Positions 43,612 to 52,234 are shown, counted from the stretch's first letter. The stretch is DNA of 64,000 nucleotides from Hyphomicrobiales bacterium (GCA_900466475.1 UBMI01000011.1:1-64000); one strand, 5' to 3'. Program-made: numbers and translations. Notes: generated by a model from the sequence alone, not told the origin.

Positions 43612-44625
43612 GTGGTCACGAAGGATTTTGTCAGCGCACAGGAAGTCGCGGAAAAAGCGGGTGTCTCCCGCTCGGCGGTATCGCGTGCCTTCACGCCGGG
43701 TGCCAGTGTATCGGCCGAAACGCGCCGGCGCGTAATGGATGCAGCCGAGGCGCTTGGCTACCACGTCAATCACCTGGCCCGCGGGCTCATGACAAACGAA
43801 AGCGGGATCGTCTGCCTCATCGTGTCGGAGCTTGGAACACCTTTTCGGTCGTCATTGATCCAGGCCGTCACACAGCAGCTCCAGAACTGCGGAAAGATTG
43901 CCATGCTGGTCAACACGGATCGGTCCGATGGCAGCGTGGATCGGGCACTAAGGCAGGCGATCCACTATCGGGCAGATGCGTCGATCATCCTGTCTGGACT
44001 GCCCGACAAATCCATCACGCAGCTCTGCCTGAAGAATGGTCAGCGGCTGGTTCTTATCAACCGCGACGACGACCAGCCAGGCCCGCTGCGTATCAATCTC
44101 GATGACCAGGAGGCTGCTGGGCGCATTCTTACCGCCTTTCTGCGAGCGGGCTGCCGTCAGCTTGCATTCGCCAATTCCGAGGCCGGCACGCCGAGCCTGA
44201 TGGCACGAGAGCGCGGTTTCGTCGCTGCTGCCTCAGCCCTTGGCATGGCGGTCGCTGTCGAGCGCTACGGCTCGACGGGATATGAGGCGGGTAAGGTGGT
44301 CGCCCAAAGACTGCTGACCCGCAAGGAGCGGCCGGATGCGATCTTTTGCGCCAACGATCTGCTTGCCTGCGGCGTCATGGATGCCGCTCGCCATCAGTTC
44401 AAGATGTCCGTTCCCGATCAGCTTTGCGTCGCAGGCTTTGACGATATCGAGCAGGCGTCGTGGTCTTCCTACGATTTGACGACCTTCGCGCAACCGGTTG
44501 AGGCAGTGGCGCGTGAGGCGGTCGCCTTCCTGGCTGCGCCCGCCGCTGCGGTCGATATAAACGAGGTTCCTACACTGAAACTCCATGCCGAGTTGGTCTG
44601 GCGGAGCTCGATCCGCGGCGGGTAA
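43612..44625 (+). CDS. LacI-family transcriptional regulator
   Basis: 337 residues from GTG 43612 with GGGAG 6 bases upstream; longer frames run through the operators. The N-terminal helix-turn-helix and hinge are standard (VSAQEVAEKAGVSRSAVSRAFTPGASVSAETRRRVMDAAEALGY, HLARGLMTNES). The sensor domain follows a periplasmic-binding fold (IVCLIVSELGTPFRSSLIQAV, DASIILSG, RLVLINRDDD, FCANDLLACGVMDAA, VAGFDDIEQASW). It is divergent from the AfuABC genes; the shared operator suggests it also controls the phosphatase gene at 47933. Confidence 0.92.
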   Translation: MVTKDFVSAQEVAEKAGVSRSAVSRAFTPGASVSAETRRRVMDAAEALGYHVNHLARGLMTNESGIVCLIVSELGTPFRSSLIQAVTQQLQNCGKIAMLVNTDRSDGSVDRALRQAIHYRADASIILSGLPDKSITQLCLKNGQRLVLINRDDDQPGPLRINLDDQEAAGRILTAFLRAGCRQLAFANSEAGTPSLMARERGFVAAASALGMAVAVERYGSTGYEAGKVVAQRLLTRKERPDAIFCANDLLACGVMDAARHQFKMSVPDQLCVAGFDDIEQASWSSYDLTTFAQPVEAVAREAVAFLAAPAAAVDINEVPTLKLHAELVWRSSIRGG

Positions 44626-44689
44626 TGCGCGAACCACCAGACCGTGGCGCCGAAGAGCTGAGAGGCTCAGCAATCAGCTTAGGATATAG

Positions 44690-45220
44690 ATGACGAACGA
44701 CCACAAGCCGAAGAAAGACAAGGCCGCAGGATTGTTGCGCCAGCTGGCGCTCGTTCCCGAAACTTTGTTCAAGGGCGCTTTCATGCAGCAATATGGAGCT
44801 GTCTGCTTTCGCTACGTCGGGAACGAGGATCAAATCGAGATTTTGCTGATTACCTCGCGTGAAAGCCACCGTTGGGTCATCCCAAAGGGTTGGCCGATCA
44901 AGAAAAAGAAACCCTTTGAAACGGCTGCAATCGAAGCCTTTGAAGAGGCTGGCGTCGAGGGGCGCGTGCGCAAGAAACCGATTGGACGTTATACCTATCT
45001 GAAGGAGCTGCAGCCAGAGGCCGTCTCTCCCTGCATCGTCGAACTGTTCCAGATCGAAGTCGAAGGCGTGGCAGACGATTTCAAGGAGTGCGGCCAGCGG
45101 GTTCTCGCCTGGGTTTCCCCTGAGGAGGCTGCCCGTCGTGTGCGCGAGCTTGAGCTCAAATCGCTGCTCGTATCCTTTCGACCAAAGCGCTCGAAAACAG
45201 TGATAAAAATCGGCAGCTAG
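44690..45220 (+). CDS. Nudix hydrolase, DIPP-like
   Basis: 176 residues. Nudix box GWPIKKKKPFETAAIEAFEEAGVEG (about 65-89) with the two key glutamates of the EExG core; the usual arginine before the first glutamate is isoleucine. Flanks MQQYGAVCFRYVG and SHRWVIPKGWP are typical of the diphosphoinositol/diadenosine polyphosphate group. A basic C-terminus (SFRPKRSKTV) follows. It lies 64 bases after lacI on the same strand and is probably cotranscribed; in this locus it may clear a dinucleotide or sugar diphosphate. Confidence 0.85.
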   Translation: MTNDHKPKKDKAAGLLRQLALVPETLFKGAFMQQYGAVCFRYVGNEDQIEILLITSRESHRWVIPKGWPIKKKKPFETAAIEAFEEAGVEGRVRKKPIGRYTYLKELQPEAVSPCIVELFQIEVEGVADDFKECGQRVLAWVSPEEAARRVRELELKSLLVSFRPKRSKTVIKIGS

Positions 45221-45366
45221 GAGGCAGATGTGTCCGCGCTGCAAGATACAACTTGCCTGTATGAGGCGCAGGCCGACGCCCGGCAAGCTTTTGGGGTCAC
45301 GCAAAGCTTGGGTTCATCCATCTGCTCCGGTAAACCAGCCTTGCCATCAACAGGGAGCGCACGCTT

Positions 45367-45948
45367 TTGCACCCATCTTTTATCGACGAAACCCCCAAGC
45401 ACGACCCGCAACCGGATATCGTTACTGTCGATTCAACCGAGGTTTATTCCAATCGATGGATGACCGTGCGCGAAGATAAGATCCGGCGCCGTGACGGAAC
45501 CGCCGGCCTCTACGGTTATGTCGACAAGCCCGACTTCGTGATGATCCTGCCGTATGACGGAGGTCTCGTTCACCTCGTGCAACAGTTTCGTTATCCGATC
45601 AGGTCGCGCCAATGGGAATTTCCGCAGGGGAGTTGGGATAACAGGCCGGATGCGGATACCGAAGAGCTTGCCCGCGGCGAATTAAAGGAGGAGACGGGAT
45701 TGACTGCAGCATCACTGGTCAGGATCGGCACCATCTATCCGCTCTATGGAACAGTGACACAGAGATGCCACGTCTATTTTGCGACGGATCTGACCGCAGG
45801 GGACAGCAGGCTCGAACATGAAGAGCAGGATCTTATCGGCCAAGCTGTTTCAGTCGACGAACTTCAACGGATGATACTCGATGGCGATCTCCAGGATTCC
45901 GGCACCATTGCCGCTTTTGCACTTGCGCGACTGCGCAAGCTTCTATGA
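45367..45948 (+). CDS. Nudix hydrolase, ADP-ribose pyrophosphatase-like
   Basis: 193 residues from TTG 45367 (GGGAGCG upstream). NudF/ADPR-type: IVTVDSTEVYSNRWMTVREDKIRRRDG, FVMILPYDGGLVHLVQQFRYPIRSRQWEFPQG and the Nudix box GSWDNRPDADTEELARGELKEETGL with full RE-x2-EE-x-G. The conserved proline-tyrosine after the box (IYPLYGTVTQRCHVYFA) and E-rich end are as in the family. Second Nudix gene of the LacI-linked cluster, 146 bases after the first; hydrolyses nucleoside-diphosphate sugars most likely. Confidence 0.88.
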   Translation: MHPSFIDETPKHDPQPDIVTVDSTEVYSNRWMTVREDKIRRRDGTAGLYGYVDKPDFVMILPYDGGLVHLVQQFRYPIRSRQWEFPQGSWDNRPDADTEELARGELKEETGLTAASLVRIGTIYPLYGTVTQRCHVYFATDLTAGDSRLEHEEQDLIGQAVSVDELQRMILDGDLQDSGTIAAFALARLRKLL

Positions 45949-46023
45949 CAGGCTTCCACAGCTATGCGACCAGAGGGAAGTTTTCGCAGGCCGTCCCTCG
46001 GCCCGCGCAGATCAGGAGCAGCT

Positions 46024-47151
46024 ATGAAACGAATTGTGCTATTCTCGGGTGGCAGCGCGTGTCGATCGATCAATGTTGCGCTGTGCCAAAACGGAGCCGA
46101 CGTCACCCGCGTTGTGCCCGCCTGGGATAGCGGCGGCAGCTCGAAAGTCATTCGTGAGCGGCTTGCCATCCTTTCGGTCGGAGATATCCGCCAGGCTCTG
46201 ATGACCATGGCGCATGGAGAGGGCTGTGCCGGTGACGTGGTCAAAATCTGCAACGCCCGGCTTTCGGCCAATCTTGGCCGTGAGGAAGCCCGCAATGAAT
46301 TTCTCTTCTATGCAGAAGGCCGTCATCCGTTGCTGGAGAGGATGGAGCCAGGTCTTCATGGTGCGATCTTGAACTATCTGAACACGTTCGCCTCTTCTGT
46401 CGGCCGTGAATTCGACTTCAGGCACGGCAGCATCGGCAATTTCATTCTGACGGGGGCATGCCTTGCGCATAACGGGGACGTCAACACGGCGATCTTCGTG
46501 TTCAGAAAGCTCTGCGGCATCAGGGGAAACGTATGGCCATCATCCTGCGACAACGATCTGGTTCTGTCCGCAAGGCTGAACGACGGTCGCAGCCTGATGC
46601 CACAGGACGTTATCACGTCGATGGTGCCGGAGGATGCAAGGATTGGAATAGCCGAGGTCGAGCTGGCTCGCGCCGATCGGAGTCCGGCGGTTGCAAACCC
46701 CGCGGTGCTCGACGCAATTGCCAATGCGGACCTTATCGCCTTCGGTCCAGGCAGCCTTTATACGAGTATCCTGCCGCATTTGCTGGTAAATGGCCTCGTG
46801 CCGGCGATTGAAAATGCCAGCTGTCCGGTTGTTTTCATCGGCAATATCCTGCAATGCCGGGAGACAATGGGCCTGACGCTCGAAGACGTCTTGTCCGCTG
46901 CAAATCTGCATGGGCGAAAAGGTGGCGGAAACGCCGATCTATTCGTTTCCGTCCTCGCAAACAGAATGCTCTTTCCCTTTGAAAAGACGATTGGAAAGTT
47001 TCCTTATCTGAGAGAAAACCTTCAAGAAGATGCCGGAACCGCTATCTTCAGAGGCGAATTCGAGGATGCTTGGAGCCGCGGCCAGCATGACGGCGATGCA
47101 ACAGTCGCAGTCCTGCTAAAAATCGCGGCCGGAGGCGCTTCAGATGCGTGA
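46024..47151 (+). CDS. CofD/YvcK-like protein
   Basis: 375 residues from ATG 46024 (AGGAGC upstream). The order IVLFSGGSACRSINVAL, VVPAWDSGGSSKVIRERLAILSVGDIRQALM, RHGSIGNFILTGACLAHNGDVNTAI, ADLIAFGPGSLYTSILPHLLVNGLVPAI and PVVFIGNI is that of the CofD/YvcK fold. CofD transfers phospholactyl groups in F420 synthesis; YvcK binds UDP-sugars. The GGS...DSGGSS...SVGDIR variant is like the CofD-related proteins of GAK-type gene clusters, a tentative memory-based match. No F420 genes are here, so the YvcK/UDP-sugar side seems more likely. Confidence 0.8.
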   Translation: MKRIVLFSGGSACRSINVALCQNGADVTRVVPAWDSGGSSKVIRERLAILSVGDIRQALMTMAHGEGCAGDVVKICNARLSANLGREEARNEFLFYAEGRHPLLERMEPGLHGAILNYLNTFASSVGREFDFRHGSIGNFILTGACLAHNGDVNTAIFVFRKLCGIRGNVWPSSCDNDLVLSARLNDGRSLMPQDVITSMVPEDARIGIAEVELARADRSPAVANPAVLDAIANADLIAFGPGSLYTSILPHLLVNGLVPAIENASCPVVFIGNILQCRETMGLTLEDVLSAANLHGRKGGGNADLFVSVLANRMLFPFEKTIGKFPYLRENLQEDAGTAIFRGEFEDAWSRGQHDGDATVAVLLKIAAGGASDA

Positions 47152-47788
47152 GATACCAGAAAGAATTGATGAGGTCAGGCGCCTGAAAGGTTTCCTGACG
47201 ATTGAGGAGACGCTTCGGCTTGCAGATCTGGATGTCACCATCGTCGATCCATTTTCGACCCTGATTTCCCGCCGCGTCAGCCTGGCGCCTGGTATCTTCA
47301 TCTGGCCCAATGTGACGTTGGAGGTAGGCCCCGAGGCGGCGGTCAGCATCGGTGCGTCAACCGTCCTTCACGGCGGCGTGCGGATAGCGGCTGGCGCCGG
47401 CTCAATTGCCATCGGTGCAAACGGCGATGTCGGTCAGGAGGGGGGCTTCACGTTTGTCACCAGTGCGCCAAATGACCGGATCCACATCGGAAACGACGTC
47501 CGGTTGAACGGCGGCGGCTCCATTGCCGGGAGCGCCAGGCTCGGCGATGGCGCACAGGTGCTTGGCCCGATCCGCATTCAGAATTGCCAGCTCGGCGCCG
47601 GCGGCTCTTTTCGAGAGCCTGATCCGGACAAACGCGGAGGGGTCCTCAAAGGCAGCGGCGTTGCCAGAAACATCGATGTCCCAAGCGGTATGGTCGTTCA
47701 GGCGTTTGGGCTGTTTTCAGAAGCGCCGATCCGGTGGCAGTCCCATTTCCATCCGAGAATAGACGAGTGCCCCCAGAAGACGGACTAG
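47144..47788 (+). CDS. Left-handed beta-helix (hexapeptide) protein, GlmU-tail-like
   Basis: 214 residues. The N-terminus ERIDEVRRLKGFLTIEETLRLADLDVTIVDPFSTLISRRVSLAPGIFIWPNVTLEVG strongly recalls the entry to the GlmU acetyltransferase domain. Hexapeptide turns follow (VSIGASTVLHGGVRIAAG, IAIGANGDVG, IHIGNDVRLNGGGSIAGSARLGDGAQVLGPIRIQ). The catalytic histidine loop of acyltransferases is not clearly present. It overlaps the CofD/YvcK-like gene by 8 bases, so the two are translated together. Function: sugar-nucleotide or sugar-phosphate binding or acyl transfer, inferred. Confidence 0.75.
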   Translation: MREIPERIDEVRRLKGFLTIEETLRLADLDVTIVDPFSTLISRRVSLAPGIFIWPNVTLEVGPEAAVSIGASTVLHGGVRIAAGAGSIAIGANGDVGQEGGFTFVTSAPNDRIHIGNDVRLNGGGSIAGSARLGDGAQVLGPIRIQNCQLGAGGSFREPDPDKRGGVLKGSGVARNIDVPSGMVVQAFGLFSEAPIRWQSHFHPRIDECPQKTD

Positions 47789-47878
47789 TGTGCAGGCGGG
47801 TGCGAGCGCGCTTGCAATTCTGGTAAAATCATAACTCGTCAACACAATTCATATCCAACGATTGCAGCACTTGACCGC

Positions 47879-47896
47879 TTTGCACGCGAGTGCAAT
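47879..47896 (+). promoter_or_regulatory. LacI operator before the phosphatase gene
   Basis: TTTGCA (47879-47884), six bases, TGCAAT (47891-47896): the same half-sites and spacing as 43472-43489, 37 bases ahead of the phosphatase ATG. Probably bound by the LacI protein at 43612. Confidence 0.65.
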
Positions 47897-47932
47897 GGTG
47901 ATCGCGTGTGCAAAGCGCCTAAGGGGATTTCG

Positions 47933-48793
47933 ATGCATCCAGGATCCGATGTTGTCTTGGCCGAAACGCGTGCGGACTATTGCCGCACGATCATCCGCGC
48001 TGCCGGCGAGCTGGTTCTCAAGGGCTTTCATGCGGGAGCCGGAACAGGCGTGTCGATGAAGGGCCCGCAGGACTATCTGACGGAGACTGACGCCGCGTCG
48101 GAGGCTCTGATCCGCGACGGTATCCTGGCATGCTTCCCTGGCGACAGCTTCTTTGGCGAAGAAGGCGGTGGCGCTATCGGTGAGCGCGTCTGGGTCGTCG
48201 ATCCTGTCGATGGTACGGCCAATTTCGCGCGCGGAATTCCCCATTTCTGCATTTCGATCGCCTATGTGGAAAAGGGGGTGACGGAGTTCGGTGCCATCTA
48301 CACTCCAGCGCTTGATGAGCTTTATTTTGCTGAACGTGGTCGTGGTGCGAGCTTGAACGGCAAGCCGATCCAGGTTGCTGCGACAAATCGCTACGATGCC
48401 ACGACGATCGAAATGGGATGGTCGACGCGCATAGCGAACGAGACCTATCTCGATGTGGTTAAGGGGCTGCTCGATCTCGGGACCAATGTGCGCCGGGCGG
48501 GCTCGGGTGCCCTGGCCTTGGCCTATGTGGCCGATGGCCGCTCCGACGGCTACGTCGAACTGCATATGAATTCCTGGGACTGCCTTGCCGGCCTTCTCCT
48601 TGTCAGCGAGGCGGGTGGCGATGTCTGCCCCTTCCTGGAGATTGGCAGCCTGGAAAAGGGTGGCCCTGTCCTTGCGGCCGCTCCGGCGATTGCGGCCGGG
48701 ATCAGCAAGATTTCAAAAATCCCGCTCTCTCTGGCGGGCAAGCGGCCTGAGACAACAGATCCGGCCAGGTCTGTAGTGTCGGTAGAAACGTGA
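47933..48793 (+). CDS. Inositol monophosphatase family enzyme
   Basis: 286 residues from ATG 47933 (AAGGGG upstream). Metal-binding motifs are complete: DYLTETDAASEALI, FFGEEGGGA, WVVDPVDGTANFARGIPHF, and a C-terminal NSWDCLAGLLLVSEAGG. These are Mg2+-dependent phosphatases of inositol phosphate, sugar phosphates or adenosine bisphosphate. Because it shares an operator with the AfuABC genes, removal of phosphate from an imported sugar or polyol phosphate is the most economical reading. A 42-residue fragment overlaps its stop codon. Confidence 0.9.
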   Translation: MHPGSDVVLAETRADYCRTIIRAAGELVLKGFHAGAGTGVSMKGPQDYLTETDAASEALIRDGILACFPGDSFFGEEGGGAIGERVWVVDPVDGTANFARGIPHFCISIAYVEKGVTEFGAIYTPALDELYFAERGRGASLNGKPIQVAATNRYDATTIEMGWSTRIANETYLDVVKGLLDLGTNVRRAGSGALALAYVADGRSDGYVELHMNSWDCLAGLLLVSEAGGDVCPFLEIGSLEKGGPVLAAAPAIAAGISKISKIPLSLAGKRPETTDPARSVVSVET

Positions 48794-48918
48794 GCATAGA
48801 CCGTTTTCACGACAATGCCGAGATGGTCGAGAAGGCGGTCCGTATTGTCCAGGATCTCGGCGGCCTCATCGCAAGCCCTAAAGAGGCACGCGAAATACTC
48901 GGTTTACCCCCGAGATAA
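48790..48918 (+). pseudogene. Tail of a BKACE/DUF849 enzyme
   Basis: GTG at 48790 overlaps the stop of the phosphatase gene. The 42 residues (DNAEMVEKAVRIVQDLGG, then ASPKEAREILGL) match the C-terminus of beta-keto acid cleavage enzymes (DUF849). The catalytic barrel is missing. Either a deletion fused the end of a former operon gene to this position, or a very short peptide remains. Confidence 0.6.
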
Positions 48919-49095
48919 CGCGATACTTTTTCTTCGCTCACAGCGACCGTTGTAATGTCGTGGCTTCATCGCGTCAGTTTTCAGCAGTCAATAGTGGTAT
49001 CCGTATATGGGCGTGAGACGGAGGCACTATTAAGATAGCCGGGGATAGTAATAGATCGGAACGGTTCATGAGAGACACGACGTCGGGGAACCGAT

Positions 49096-49133
49096 GATTT
49101 GCGCTGAGAGTTGGCCCGGGATTTGCACTGAGA
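49096..49133. repeat. Two 14-base direct repeats, IS21-like end
   Basis: GATTTGCGCTGAGA (49096-49109) and GATTTGCACTGAGA (49120-49133) differ at one base and repeat with a 24-base period. Spaced subterminal repeats of this kind occur at IS21-family ends. No transposase is near, so it is probably a relic. Confidence 0.45.
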
Positions 49134-49165
49134 AGTGATCCGCTTTCCAGGTCTCGTTTGTCGCC

Positions 49166-49288
49166 TCACCACATTGCTTCGAAGCACATGGCGACGCCCA
49201 TGCCGCCGCCGATGCACAATGTGGCAAGGCCTTTCTTGGCGCCTCGGCGCCTCATCTCGAAGAGCAGTGTGTTGAGAACGCGGGCACC
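49166..49288 (-). pseudogene. Thiolase C-terminal fragment
   Basis: Minus-strand reading gives GARVLNTLLFEMRRRGAKKG, then LATLCIGGGMGVAMCFEAMW, stop at 49166. This is the active-site end of acetyl-CoA acetyltransferase/3-ketoacyl-CoA thiolase with the GGGMG loop and the catalytic cysteine. The rest of the gene is absent; at about 49288 it meets chemoreceptor sequence on the other strand. Confidence 0.72.
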
Positions 49289-49911
49289 CTGGTCAGCGAC
49301 GAAGCCAGCCGCTCCGACCAGATCGTTACCCAGGCAATTGATGCGATGGGTGGTATCGAGCATTCGTCGGAAGAAATCTCCAAGATTATCGGGTCATTGA
49401 TGATATCGCCTTCCAGACCAACCTTCTAGCTCTGAACGCCGGGGTCGAGGCCGCCCGTGCTGGCGAAAGCGGTAAGGGTTTTGCCGTCGTCGCTCAGGAA
49501 GTGCGCGAATTGGCGCAGCGTTCTCCGGCCGCTGCCAAGGAGATCAAGGACCAAATCTCGCGTTCCTCCGGCCAGGTGCAAAACGGCGTGCGCCTAGTCG
49601 GCGAGGCAGGCGAAGCTTTGAAACGTATCTCCGATCAGGTGAAAACCACTAGCGGGATCGTTGGCAAGATCGCCCACTCGGCCTCCGAGCAAGACACAAC
49701 GCTTCGCTCGATCTCGTCATCGCTCAATCAGCTTGATGCGGCTACTCAGCACAATGCCGCCATGGCCGAGGAAACCACGGCGTTAGCCCAAGCACTTGCC
49801 GCAGATACTGACGAACTGCTGAGCCTGATTGCCAAATTCCGCGTCGGCAGTAACGTTCCTCAAGCGTCCGGCCTACGCCTAGTGGCGCAGCGGATGCGTG
49901 AAGCAAGCTGA
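49285..49911 (+). pseudogene. Methyl-accepting chemotaxis protein, C-terminal fragment with frameshift
   Basis: SDEASRSDQIVTQAIDAMGGIEHSSEEISKII is followed, after a frame change near 49390, by VIDDIAFQTNLLALNAGVEAARAGESGKGFAVVAQEVRELAQRS, the signalling hairpin of chemoreceptors, and then the usual helical C-terminus to 49911. The sensor, membrane spans and HAMP domain are missing. Joined head-on to a thiolase tail at about 49288. Confidence 0.75.
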
Positions 49912-50106
49912 GCCTTCGTTCGGAAGAAACCTGCAAACATACACTGGTCCGGTCGCTGACGCGCCCGTCCGCACTTCGTTCCCTCACAAAAATCGACTTG
50001 AACTCTAGTGCATCTGTCGGGTTGCCGGCAGGCTTCCGGCTGAAACCGATGGCTAACCTCAACGGTGGCCAACTCGCAATCGAATTCCTAAAGCTGCCAC
50101 TTCACT

Positions 50107-51120
50107 TCAGCGGCTCTTGAACGGCGCGCAACTCTCGCCCACGACGAGCGAGGGTTGGAAGACGACATTGCGCGCGTCGGCGCCGGCCCCGCGACTGATA
50201 CGATCCACCAACAGACGCAACGCCTCGTTGGTCATATCGATAACCGGATGCTCTGTACGCGTCAGGCGAGGCCGCAGCCCTCCAATGCCGGGAATGGTGT
50301 CCGTCGACGCGATCGAAATATCATCAGGGCATTTGAGGCCGAGATCGGCGAGCGCTCTCATGACACCGAGCGCCATGACACCGTTGGCGACATATATCGC
50401 AGTCGGGGGCTCGGGCTGCTTCAGCAGTTCTCGAGCGACGGAATAGGCGGTATCCTCCCGAAATTCGCCGGCACGGATATGGTTTGGCGCCGGCGTCAGC
50501 CCGCGTGCGCGCATAGCCTCCAGCATGCCATCAAGACGGCCACGGCCTGTTGTCAGATGCAGGGGACCGGTAATGGTGCCTATGCGTGTATGCCCGAGAT
50601 CCATCAGGTAATTGGTGACCTGTCGGGCGGCAGAGACGTTATCGATGGTGATCGTGTCAGTATTCTGCCCCTCGACGGTGCGGCCAAACAGGACAGTCGG
50701 GATCGCTTCACCTTCGCTATCGCGCTGCGGCTGTGTCGAGACGACGTCGACCGGCACGAGGATGATCCCGTCGCAGGAGAGCGCACGGATCCGCGCGAGG
50801 ATTCGCCGCTCGTTTTCCGGTTTCTCGTCGCTGTTGAATAGGACAAGCGAGTAACCCCAGGCGGCCACCGCAGCTTCTGCAGCCCAAACAAGCCTCGCAA
50901 AAAACGGATTGGCGAGATCGGCAACGACCAGCGCGAGCAACTGACTATGGCCGCGCTTGAGACTGCGGGCCGCCTGTAACGGAGCATAATTGAGCTCGTT
51001 GATCGCCGCGTTGACCCGCGCGCGCAGTTCAGGGCTGACATAGGCGGATTCATTGACGACTGCCGATACGGTCGCCGTCGATACCTGTGCACGGTTTGCC
51101 ACATCTCTTATGGTTGCCAT
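50107..51120 (-). CDS. LacI-family transcriptional regulator
   Basis: 337 residues. DNA-binding part MATIRDVANRAQVSTATVSAVVNESAYVSPELRARVNAAINELNYAPLQAARSLK; sensor domain with LLALVVADLANPFFARLVWAAEAA, DGIILVPVDVV, TVLFGRTVEGQNTDTITIDNVSAARQVTNYL, AIYVANGVMALGVMRAL and DISIASTDTIPGIG. In place of the usual 'FD' the last element reads STD, a small deviation. Divergent from a ribose-type ABC operon, with two matching operators in the gap. Confidence 0.92.
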   Translation of the reverse strand: MATIRDVANRAQVSTATVSAVVNESAYVSPELRARVNAAINELNYAPLQAARSLKRGHSQLLALVVADLANPFFARLVWAAEAAVAAWGYSLVLFNSDEKPENERRILARIRALSCDGIILVPVDVVSTQPQRDSEGEAIPTVLFGRTVEGQNTDTITIDNVSAARQVTNYLMDLGHTRIGTITGPLHLTTGRGRLDGMLEAMRARGLTPAPNHIRAGEFREDTAYSVARELLKQPEPPTAIYVANGVMALGVMRALADLGLKCPDDISIASTDTIPGIGGLRPRLTRTEHPVIDMTNEALRLLVDRISRGAGADARNVVFQPSLVVGESCAPFKSR

Positions 51121-51139
51121 TCGCTGTCGGGACCAATCC

Positions 51140-51251
51140 AGCTAATCGTTTCGCTGGAATGCTTGCGGCAAATCCGCAAATTTGTCCAGATATCCAGCAA
51201 AAATACTTGCGGATTCACGAGAAATCAAGAATGCTAGCGAAACGGTTAGCT
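51140..51251. promoter_or_regulatory. Paired operators of the divergent LacI/ABC promoters
   Basis: AGCTAATCGTTTCGCT (51140-51155) and AGCGAAACGGTTAGCT (51236-51251) are reverse complements with one mismatch, 96 bases apart centre to centre. Between them TTGCGG (51163-51168) and CCGCAA (51174-51179) form a third dyad. The first site lies 20 bases before the lacI start and the second 42 bases before the binding-protein start. Repression by looping is likely. Confidence 0.7.
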
Positions 51252-51292
51252 GACGTTTGCTGAACATCGGCGGTCGGATTGGGAGGAAAGCT

Positions 51293-52234
51293 ATGAAGTT
51301 CGTTTCTTTGGGTATTGTGCTCGCGGCTGCAACGCTCGCGGCTGTGCCAGTGCATGCGGCCGACAAGCCGCTAGTTGGTCTCGTTTCGATCGCGGCAACC
51401 GAAGCCAACAATGTCCGCTATATCAATGGCGCCAAGAAGGCCGCCGGAGAGTTCGGGTATGAAGTCTCCGTCGTCGATGCTGCGGGCAGCGCCGACCAGG
51501 CAAATGCGGCCATCCAGAATTTTGTGCAGCGTGGTGCCTTTGCGATCGCCGATCTCGTCTTTCCTGCATCCTCGATCGGAGCCGGCCTGGATGCGGCCAA
51601 GCAGGCTAGTATCCCGGTCGTCACATGGGGCGGCGGGCTCGGGTTGAGCGTGGCGGCGACCAACGGTTCCGGCGCGCCGATTGCCGAGCCGGTCATCCAG
51701 AAGATGATCGACGATATGGGCGGCAAGGGCGAACTTCTAGCACTCACCTACCGCACCGGCGAGGTCTGCCGAAACCGTGAAACGCTGATGGATAAGATGC
51801 TGGAAAGCCACCCGGACATCAAGGTGACGAAGAACGAGGTGCGCATCCCCGGCTATTTCGAGGATGGCGCCCAATATGCCAATGCGTGGCTTGCTTCTCA
51901 TCCTCCGGGAGAAGGAAAGCTGGCGATCTGGGGTTGCTGGGACGATCCGGCAATCGGCGCAATCGGCTCGCTTCGCTCTCAGGGGCGCGATGACGTGATG
52001 GTCTATGGCGTTAACGGCAACGCGCAGGCGATCGAAAATATCAAGAACGGTCACATGGCCGCGACCGCATGGGAAGACAGCTACACCGAAGGCTACAATA
52101 TGATTAAGCTGCTGGCGGACATCAAAAAGGCCGGCGCGGACTGGAAGCCGCAGGCTGTCGAGGTGCCTGCAGTGCTGATCACCAAGGATACTGTGGCGGA
52201 CTTCCTCAAACAACATCCCGATGCGGTCCAGTAA
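51293..52234 (+). CDS. Ribose-type ABC substrate-binding protein
   Basis: 313 residues from ATG 51293 (GGGAGG upstream). Signal peptide MKFVSLGIVLAAATLAAVPVHAA. Type I periplasmic binding protein: LVGLVSIAATEANNVRYINGAKKAAGEFGYEVSVVDAAGSADQANAAIQNFVQRGAFAIADLVFPASSIG. Later IWGCWDDPAIGAIGSLRSQG and VYGVNGNAQAIENIKNGHMAAT follow the ribose/galactose-binding pattern. The ligand-facing loop GWGGGLG-like (WGGGLGLSVAATNGSG) is unusual. First gene of the operon with ATPase, permease and a metallo-beta-lactamase-fold enzyme. Confidence 0.87.
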   Translation: MKFVSLGIVLAAATLAAVPVHAADKPLVGLVSIAATEANNVRYINGAKKAAGEFGYEVSVVDAAGSADQANAAIQNFVQRGAFAIADLVFPASSIGAGLDAAKQASIPVVTWGGGLGLSVAATNGSGAPIAEPVIQKMIDDMGGKGELLALTYRTGEVCRNRETLMDKMLESHPDIKVTKNEVRIPGYFEDGAQYANAWLASHPPGEGKLAIWGCWDDPAIGAIGSLRSQGRDDVMVYGVNGNAQAIENIKNGHMAATAWEDSYTEGYNMIKLLADIKKAGADWKPQAVEVPAVLITKDTVADFLKQHPDAVQ

